NCBI GenBank assembly: GCA_019096065.1
Contig: JAGUCH010000002.1
Location: 8,506,501-8,570,500 of the forward strand
DNA from: Paracyclopina nana
Taxonomy: Eukaryota; Arthropoda; Copepoda; Cyclopoida; Cyclopettidae
Length of the DNA: 64,000 bases
Reading direction: 5' to 3'
Part shown: positions 56,663 through 64,000 of the stretch, in pieces
How the letters are laid out: every line of letters begins with the position of its first letter
How positions within the stretch are numbered: the first letter of the stretch is position 1
The notes under the pieces: model-generated
What the model was told of the DNA's origin: nothing
Seen by the model: only the letters and a program-made list of their open reading frames with translations
Database searches by the model: none
Program-made: the position numbers and the translations under genes

Positions 56663-57930
56663 ATGACGAGCCAAATTTCCTCAATCGATTGTCGCTCAGA
56701 TACGGTTACTAAACCATGCATTGAGATGCGAAAGGCTATGGCTGAAGCTATCGTGGGAGACGACGTATTCGGGGACGACCCGACTGTGAAACGGCTAGAA
56801 CAGGTTATGGCCAAATTATTATGTAAGGAAGCAGGCCTTTTTGTGCCCACTGGAACCATGGGGAACCTTATTAGCGTCATGACGCACTGCTGGGGCCGAG
56901 GCTTGGAAATCATTGTGGGCGACAAGTCTCACATCCATCTCTACGAGCAAGGCAACATTGCGCAGGTGTGATATCTCATAGCGCAACTTTGTTATTCGCG
57001 AATCACGCAACCTCCACCAGTTTGCAGGCGTGCATCACCGCACGGTGAAAAATAAGCCCAACGGCACTTTTTGCCTGGATGAAATGAAGTCTTTGGTTCG
57101 TTATGGAGCACCTTTGGATCCCCACTTGCCAATTACGTCATTGGTGTGCATTGAAAACTCGCACAATAAGTGTGGGGGTCGAACCTTGCCCCTAGAATGG
57201 ATAGAGAACCTAGGTCAAGCTTGCAAGGAGCTTGAACTACCCATACATTGTGACGGTGCGAGGCTTTTTAACTCTGCCGTGGCTCTTAAAGTCCCCGTCG
57301 CCGATCTGGTGCAACACTGTGACTCAGTCAGCATTTGCCTGAGCAAGGGACTGGGTTGTCCAATCGGCTCTGTAATCGTGGGGTCAAAGGATTTTATTGC
57401 AAAGGCCGTTCGGGTACGAAAGACTTTAGGAGGTGGGATGCGACAGGTTGGCATCTTGGCTGCTGCTGGATTGTATGCCATCCAACATAACATTGAGAGG
57501 CTCAGTGTGGACCATAATAATGCGAAAAAAGTCATGAATGGTGAAAAAATGGCTTTAATTTAATGCATCTTTTCGAGCTCTTTTTTTACAGTGATTAGGC
57601 AATATGGTAATGGTATCTTAACCGTGGATGAGACGTCAGTTGATACCAATTTGGTATTTGCCAAACTGGACACAAACGTCATAAATGCTGAGCATCTGGT
57701 ACAGAGGCTAGAAAAAGTTGGTAGAAGTCTTGTGTAAAAAAAGGATACTAAAATGTATGTGTGCGCAGGTCTCCGAAGAGCCAGATGATTCAGTCAGTGT
57801 AAGGACGCTGGATTTTGCAACGGATCTGGTTCGCATCAGTTTCCATTTGGACGTCACTGAGGAAATGACTGATTTGATGTGTAAAAAGCTTGTTTTTGTC
57901 CTAAATGAGCTCAGTCAGCAGCAGGGGTGA
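56663..57930 (+). CDS. Threonine aldolase (PLP-dependent)
   Basis: A low-specificity L-threonine/L-allo-threonine aldolase, splitting threonine to glycine and acetaldehyde. Exons 56663-56965, 57021-57540, 57592-57716 and 57769-57930 give 369 residues. The N-terminus [32 protein letters not shown] and [14 protein letters not shown] are family signatures. [15 protein letters not shown] contains the PLP-contacting Asp, and [19 protein letters not shown] holds the Schiff-base Lys. The exon 3 donor is taken as GTTGGT because GTAGAA four bases later breaks the frame. AATAAA repeats follow the stop (57949). The enzyme was lost in some animal lineages and is pseudogenised in human, so an intact copy is informative. 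Confidence 0.94.
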
Positions 57931-58042
57931 TTTTCGAAATCTGCCACAAAATAAATAAAAAAATAATTACATAAGCGCTCTCTCGATCCCTAGCATTATA
58001 ATTTTTTGGTCAATATTGTGACACACAATCTCTTCGCATAAG

Positions 58043-59841
58043 ATGAAGATTTCTTATCAACACAATTTTGTGAACGTTCCTGGACAGGCGCAAAATTCAG
58101 ATGTTTGCCACTCCTATCTCAAAATGTCCAGGGTGACAGTCATACTTTTTCAAGTTCTACTAATTGTTGGGCAGTGCCTCAGCTATGAAATACTTGTGCA
58201 AGATCCCGGGCCCATATCTATGGATTCCGTAAAAGAAATCCTAATGAGAGTAGTGGTGCCCTATGACGAGCTAGAGTCATGGGACAAGTCTTACTACATC
58301 AAACTCAGCTTCAATCTCACGGATGAAAAGTCATGGGCTTTAGATTTGCTCAATGACACCTTAGAGTTTACTCAAGATGACATCCATTGGAGCAAGAAAA
58401 AGGCTATTTTGGTCAAGTCTCACGTGATTGGGGTTGATGTCCTAAATATCACATCGATGGTGTTAGATGGAGAGCAGAAAATTGTCAGCCGAAATGACAC
58501 AGCCTTGAGCATTCAGTTAACATCCATCCTTGGTGATCGTACCCTAAATAATTTGTTTACAATCATAATGATAGTGATGATCATCATTAACACTGGTAAT
58601 GTAAAAGTATTGTAGCAATCTAGCTACTCTGACTGATCCCAAATATGTTTTTATTATGTGATTTTTTAGTTAATATGGGAGGGCAGTTGGACTTGAAGAT
58701 TATCAAGGAAGTATTTAAAAAGCCGATTGGTCCTCTAGTTGGCTTCATTTCTCAGTTCGTTATCATGCCACTGGTAAGCAAACTAGCATAAAATTATTTT
58801 TTGTTTATGTAGAAAAACTTATTTTTTATTTAGCTATCTTATGGAGTTGGTGCTTTGTTGGCAGACGATATGCTTTTTAGACTGGGCCTTTTTGTATTGG
58901 GGTGTTCTCCTGGTGGCAATGGGTCCAACTTTTGGACCTTACTTTTGAATGGTGATATCAACCTTTCCATAACCATGACATTTGTCAGCACTGTTGCTGC
59001 TCTTGGGATGATGCCTTTATGGATTTTTTTGCTGGGCTCCACTCTTAGTGAAGGAGATTTGGTCATTCCTTACACCCAATTGATAACCACGCTTTTAACA
59101 TTGATTGGGCCTATTGCCTTAGGTATGGCATTTACCAATTACAACGAAAAATTAATCTACTACTATGATAGTGTAAAAATTTCAGGAATGTGGATTCGGT
59201 ATAGATTTGAAAAAGGTGCCCGAATTATGAAGGCAATCATAGTCCCCTTCACTTTACTTACAGTGCTTTTTATATTCACGGTAATAATTGGTCACTTCCA
59301 AGGGAAAATGATTGCTAAAAATATTGCTCGTTGAATATAGGCTGGTATTTACATCAATCTCTTCATTTTTATGCTGATGACTGGCAAAATGATTGCTGCT
59401 GGATTTCTCATAGCTTTTTGCGGCTATCTCTTTGGTGCTTTTTTTGCTTGGGTTTGCCGGCTTAAGCCCTCTCAGATAACTGCAGTATCGGTGGAAACTG
59501 CTTTCCAAAATGGTGGAATTGCCTTTGTCTTGCTTAAAATTTCCTTGCCTGCGCCCTATGGAGATATGGCTGCTGTAGCCCCCGTGGCACAGTTGATGCT
59601 AACAGGTATATGCAAGAGCAATGAATTACATTAATTAGGTAATTGATTCATATCTTGACTTATAGGGTTACCCCTTTGGGTCATTCTGGGCATTTGGAAG
59701 ACCTACCAAAAATGGTTTATGAAAGAGAAGCCCGAGGAGGTAAACACGAAAGAAAAGACCGAAGGCCTCGGGAATATAAGCAAAGATGAAGAGAAAGCGC
59801 TCATGAGGAGACTATCGGAAATTCCAGATTCAAGTGTTTAG
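58043..59841 (+). CDS. SLC10-family sodium/bile acid cotransporter-like protein
   Basis: Exons 58043-58595, 58670-58773, 58834-59280, 59341-59605 and 59666-59841 keep frame: 514 residues from ATG 58043, or 487 from ATG 58124, which gives a clean signal peptide (MSRVTVILFQVLLIVGQCLS). A long lumenal N-domain with N-glycosylation sites precedes the membrane domain, as in the SLC10A3/A5-like branch rather than NTCP. Family motifs are GPLVGFISQFVIMPL, LGCSPGGNGSNFWTLLLNGD, LSITMTFVSTVAALGMMPLW and VSVETAFQNGGIAFVLL. The C-tail is Lys/Glu rich. Substrate unknown. Confidence 0.9.
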
Positions 59842-60305
59842 GGGAACCTAGGGAACCAAAGTGAATGATTCTCATCTTAAGTTTCAAAATTGGTAACCCT
59901 TCCTCGTTGTGCGATCACTTAATTGACTTAATCGTGCATTTACAACATTCAATGACCTACAAATATATTTTATGATTATTGCTTTAGGAAGGGAACATAT
60001 GTCTATCTTCATTTATCAATATGCAAAGCATTGATAAGCAGCAGAAATAAAAATCAAGTTTTACATTATTTTGGATGCCAATGTTGTCAGGATTTTTTAA
60101 GGCTGAGCTTTGTCAATTTAGCAGCTTAAATTAAAAGCCAGCCTAGGGCAGACATTATTATTTGCAGACTCAGCCATATTGCACTGGATTTACCTTCAAC
60201 AACAGGCAGCTTAGTCAGTTCGATCTGAGGCAACATGGCGGTTTAGAGAGTACTTCCATTTTAGTCTTACACTTCTTATATACTTGAAGTGCAGAAGAAG
60301 AATGC
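59842..60305. other. Intergenic between SLC10-like and RNF168-like genes
   Basis: 464 bases on the same strand. AATAAA near 60046 may end the SLC10-like transcript. No ORF or repeat. Confidence 0.5.
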
Positions 60306-60875
60306 ATGGGCACCACCACCAAAGCATACAGCAGATACCTTCTTCCATACAAAATGGATACTGATCCTGAGAAGCCTCGACTTCGCCCCCGAAGAGATCG
60401 ATCTCATAGTAAGCAAAAAAGTTGCGTTGACAATGCTAGAAAAAAAACCAATTGATTCGTTCTAGAGACGTGCGACCAACCTTTACGACATCCTAAGTGT
60501 GATTTCGAGTCTCTGACCGTAGAGGATCTGGATTGCCCAATATGCATCGAGATGGTACACGAGCCGATAAGGCTCAAGTGCAACCATTTGCTGTGCAAGG
60601 AATGCTTCGAAAAACTTTTAGAGCTTTCGGCTCGCAGATGCCCCATATGTAGGCGATGGATAACTGGGGCAAGGCGAATCAATGACTGGCTGGATCAAAA
60701 GCTATGGGACTTCATTCGCAACAAGTTCCTGCAACCTCCTGATCCGCCTCCAACTGCTACCGCTGCATCTGAAGTGCAAATAAAGGCCGATCGCAAACTT
60801 GCTCGGAAACTGAGCCGTGAACGCTTTTTTAGACGGTCTCCCTATTTTTTAAGGTCTTCAGTCAAGAAGAATTAG
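60306..60875 (+). CDS. RING finger protein, RNF168-like
   Basis: Exons 60306-60408 and 60466-60875 (57-bp intron, phase 1) give 170 residues. The RING is LDCPICIEMVHEPIRLKCNH, LLCKECFEKLLELSARRCPI, CRRW, a C3HC4 pattern. Flanking sequence (INDWLDQKLWDFIRNKF) follows the RNF168/RNF169 layout. The tail is basic (RKLARKLSRERFFRR). RNF168 ubiquitylates H2A at DNA breaks. This protein is much shorter than vertebrate RNF168 and lacks visible long ubiquitin-binding segments, so it may be a minimal form or a separate E3. Confidence 0.8.
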
Positions 60876-61292
60876 GATATGAAAACACTCCTGGAATAGC
60901 CGCAAAAATATATCCAGCGACGACCCCATACGCTCGTCCAATGACCCTTACGTTTTACAGATACTCTACGAATTAGCAGTCACGTCTCAACACTTCCCTT
61001 GCATTTGCCCAATTATTTATGTAAAATCGCCACATCAAGAAGTATTTTTTTCGCCGACGCAACAAAGAAAGCCTATACTACTAGCTGTTATATACGTACT
61101 ATGATAATTATGTTCTAATATGAAACAATGATGAATACACTTAGGATGTTAAAAATATCCGGACAAACCGCTTCTTTATTTCCTCAATTGATTCCCGTGA
61201 CGATAAAAAGATGCCCGCCAGTCGGTTTTTTGTTACATCATGTTGCACACCGGTAACATCATTGATTCTGGCAGCGCTATGTTTGTTGCATT
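60876..61292. other. Convergent 3' region of RNF168-like and NUP153-like genes
   Basis: 417 AT-rich bases with no gene; both 3' UTRs end here. Confidence 0.45.
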
Positions 61293-63089
61293 TCAATGCC
61301 AAGGCTTCTTAGACAGGCTGGATGAAGACGCCCAGGCAGAATTTTTGGATCCTTGCGAATAGAAATTATGATATTGGAAACAAGAAAAAATGTAATGCTG
61401 TTACCTCCTCCTAAAATTGATAGGACGCTTTCTTGTCTGAGCTCAGATGCAACTTTGACTCCTGCCGAAGCAGTAACATCGGGCAGCATGTGGTTCCCTG
61501 TCATTACAGATAATATTTTCATAATTGCTCTTCCAAAGGATGTTAAACCTGTGACTTACGTGAACCCATGAGATTGAAGCTTTTGGCAGATTTGGTCTCG
61601 ACAAAAGCGATGCTTTCTTGAGCAGAGGGTGATTGCCGCATGGATGCAGTGAGGTCGGGCAGAGCACCGTGGCTGTTATTCGCCATGCTCTTCGGGCTTG
61701 CGGTAACCCCCAGCGCAGAAGATGCTTTGACCACCTCTTCAGGCTGACAAAAAGAGAACACAATTCCGTTGGTCACAGCATCCTCCACAGTTGTGGCCGC
61801 AGACGTGACAAGGGATGGGGCCGAAAACAAGAACGAAGTATTGGCAGCCTCATTATTTGCAGACTCAGATGAAACGCTTTTAGCAGGAGACGGCATTAAG
61901 AGCGCAGTCGAGGCTGACGTGGACAGTGAAGATGCCGGACTTGGCTTGGGTGGTGGTGACGACTTTTCCAGCCCAAAGTTGAACGAGGGCATGCTCTTAA
62001 TTGGCAGCGCATTGTTATGGGCCGCCAAGAGAGAAGGCAGTGGATCAGATTCTACAATGGGAGCCTTGTGCTGGCGCGTCGGCTCTGTAATTCGTGCTCG
62101 CAGCTTCCCTCCTCCACTCTTGTCAATGGTCGCGGAAAAGGATGAGGTTGGTGTAACAGTTGAGGACACCGCTGCAGCGCTCCATGATTGAGCAGCTGCC
62201 AACGGTCGTGACGTAGCGGGTTGTGAGAAATTGGCGGTATTAGAGGTTATCCTGGCTGATTTGGAAGCTGTCGAGCGAGGTTGCCTGGGGGAGGCCGACA
62301 CGGGCGAAAACACGGTTCGCAAGGGAGGCCCGTTCAGCTGCTGGCTCCCTGGCGGCGATTGGTCAGCTTCAAACCTCACTCCTAAATGTGGCCTACGTCT
62401 TTTGAGGCTGGCATGCGACCAGTCCAACTGTTCAGCAATAAGTCTCCGTTTTTCAGCTCTGGGCGGGCTAGCACTCACAGAAGGAATTAGTTTTTGAGCA
62501 TCACGCACTGGGGTTGACATTTTCTCGAGAGTGTCAAAAATGAGTCTGGCAGTTGAGCTCATGACTCCGCTTTCGCTGGCAGTAGAGGACGGAGACGGAG
62601 AGGCTGCCGGGGATGGCGTGGCAGCTGCAGAGGAGCCTCCTCGTCTTGAAGTCGACTCGTCAAATAGAGGCCTTTGGTGAGGCTTTCTAGAGGCTGCAGC
62701 TGCTGCCGCGTACGGGCTAGCAGCCATGAGTCTACTTTTTCGTGCAGAAGACGCTTGTCCGCCGAACATGACTGGACCTGAATGATGAAAAAGGTTACTT
62801 TAAAAAAGGCCTGACATAGCATAACAAATGAAGACTTACCTCCGTATGCTTCTTGGGCCCTAACTCGGCCCTTGGAGGCAAAGTTGTTGAGCAACGAATA
62901 GTTATGGTTAGAGCCAGTGACGGACATACCATTGATGCTCGTGTTTGTGCTAGAACTTGGAACGGCAGCCCCCATACGAGTGGAACTCCTGCTAGGAGTG
63001 ATAAATGAGGATCTATCCAACGGTGATCCAAATGGAAAGGGCGAATATGGCGATTGCCTATGGGGAGGCGAGGAGCCTTCACCACTCAT
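61293..63089 (-). CDS. NUP153-like nucleoporin without zinc fingers
   Basis: Exons 63089-62840, 62777-61560, 61497-61405 and 61351-61293 (all phase 1) give 539 residues. The region SKGRVRAQEAYGGPVMFGGQ with SSTARLIFDTLEKMSTPVRD matches the N-terminal pore-targeting part of NUP153. The rest is Ser/Pro/Ala rich, with a few FG-like sites (FNFG, FLFS, FSFC) and a basic patch (SLKRRRPHLG). The C-terminus is WASSSSLSKKPWH. No CX2CX10CX2C zinc fingers or dense FG-repeat tail are present, unlike vertebrate NUP153. The last two exons are small and placed by phase only. Confidence 0.72.
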
Positions 63090-63141
63090 GTCGAATTGTG
63101 AACTTCAGAAATAGAGGGAAGCCTCGACTTTGACTGTAACA

Positions 63142-63480
63142 ATGCCCTTGGCGCCACCGATTACCACATGTAGATCTCAACACGTGCCTCTCAAAAGTGA
63201 GGCATTATCTGGTTGTCGGCCCGTCAGTGATGCTGCTTGGGCTATGCAAAACGATTGTGACGCCAGCACTCGAGCTATTCAAACACGGCTAGCTCAAAAG
63301 GTCGCACTTGAAGAACCAGAAAATTCCTCTAGAAAACCTCCAGCAAAAGTTGTTATGGCAATAGACCAATGCCGTGAAGCAGTAGAGAAACAACAAATTA
63401 TGAGACGAACACTTTCGGAAATAGCCAAATTTATTGCAAAACAGCCAAAAGTAAGCGGAAAGTCTTACGTAAACAAATGA
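63142..63480 (+). CDS. Small protein of unknown function
   Basis: 112 residues from ATG 63142 (MPLAPPITTCRSQHVPLK), single exon, divergent from the NUP153-like gene with 52 bases between start codons. The C-terminal half is Lys/Glu/Ala rich and probably helical (AIDQCREAVEKQQIMRRTLS). I recognise no family. The head-to-head arrangement supports a real gene, but short length keeps confidence modest. Confidence 0.5.
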   Translation: MPLAPPITTCRSQHVPLKSEALSGCRPVSDAAWAMQNDCDASTRAIQTRLAQKVALEEPENSSRKPPAKVVMAIDQCREAVEKQQIMRRTLSEIAKFIAKQPKVSGKSYVNK

Positions 63481-64000
63481 AATGGTAACGCTTTCATAAA
63501 AAAGCGTGGGCGCGCGCGCGATATTAGGTTGGCAGTGATTTCAGCTTTTTCAAACTTGTCAGCAAAATTGGAAATTGACCTGGAGTTGCTGAAAAGTGAG
63601 AAATTCAGCTCAGTTTGGTTGTTTCCAGGGCAGAAAGGTTAAGAGCGCCCTCTATGGAGGCTAATCTTCTGTCTTTTTGCCGAGGAACCGAGCATGAAAC
63701 ATAAGGGCCGATTTTTTCGCCCAAATGAGTTTCGCGAACTATTTGGAATGAGAAAAACGTTAAATAACACAAGGTGCAAGCAAGTTGAAAAACATCAGAG
63801 CAGTGGAATGATATGCTGAAGACCGGCTGTGAAGTTGATGTTGATCGTATAAGAGCTGAAACCTGGTGCATGGCTCAAAAGGCAGCGAACGGAAAACGAA
63901 GCAGAACTCAATCCGTGCCCGCCACATTATTGACGCGGGCAAGTTGGCGCGGCCGTGGCTGTTAGAATTGGATCGTTCAGGGCATTAGACGCAGAAAGCT
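63481..64000. other. No gene seen at the right edge
   Basis: 520 bases with a short GCGCGCGCG run near 63513. A minus-strand frame (63605-63871) has no ATG or domain support; an exon continuing beyond the window cannot be excluded. Confidence 0.4.

Overview
This is a compact animal nuclear genome, most likely arthropod or a related ecdysozoan; nothing in the window fixes the species. The evidence is 53-72 bp GT-AG introns in most genes and an animal gene set: a corin-like mosaic protein, PAR-6, an SLC4 transporter, a Ly6/quiver-type protein and an insect-type claudin relative. Many housekeeping genes have a single coding exon. The repeats include a BEL/Pao retroelement and several foldback DNA elements. 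I saw no bacterial genes, CRISPR arrays or tRNA genes.

Layout. 1-10,070: a BEL/Pao LTR retroelement on the minus strand (gag, a probable -1 frameshift site, pol, and an unassigned ORF running off the left edge). Its gag is broken by a 918-bp DNA element with an 8-bp target duplication. 10,070-12,170: LTR-like sequence in a large palindrome holding two hAT-type MITEs at mirrored positions. 12,200-21,055: SEC61B, then PIGA, CDPF1 and POLR2G packed on the minus strand, FAF2, and an SLC4 bicarbonate transporter. 21,056-24,150: gene remnants (a dsRNA-binding-domain fragment and a second fragment) and two hairpins. 24,163-29,159: a corin-like type II membrane protein whose protease domain has lost its catalytic triad. 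31,478-44,015: ESF1, a Ly6-like protein, FKRP, DEPDC1, PAR-6, a claudin-superfamily gene with two alternative 5' halves, and an unknown secreted protein. 44,100-56,000: repeat DNA dominated by an 8.85-kb foldback element with long inverted termini and thousands of bases of 9-bp minisatellite. 56,663-63,480: threonine aldolase, an SLC10 transporter, an RNF168-like RING protein, a NUP153-like nucleoporin and a small unknown ORF.

The genes are mostly unrelated housekeeping functions, packed tightly. CDPF1 and PIGA overlap as TAATG. SEC61B and PIGA converge with 36 bp between stop codons. The Ly6 stop codon lies inside its own AATAAA, 56 bp before the first FKRP ATG. The most unusual material is the foldback family: two ~920-bp elements at 6,038 and 48,598 share a terminal motif, 8-bp duplications and length, but carry unrelated subterminal repeat arrays. 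Exon junctions were placed by eye from GT-AG sites, reading phase and family similarity; no alignment or transcript data were used.
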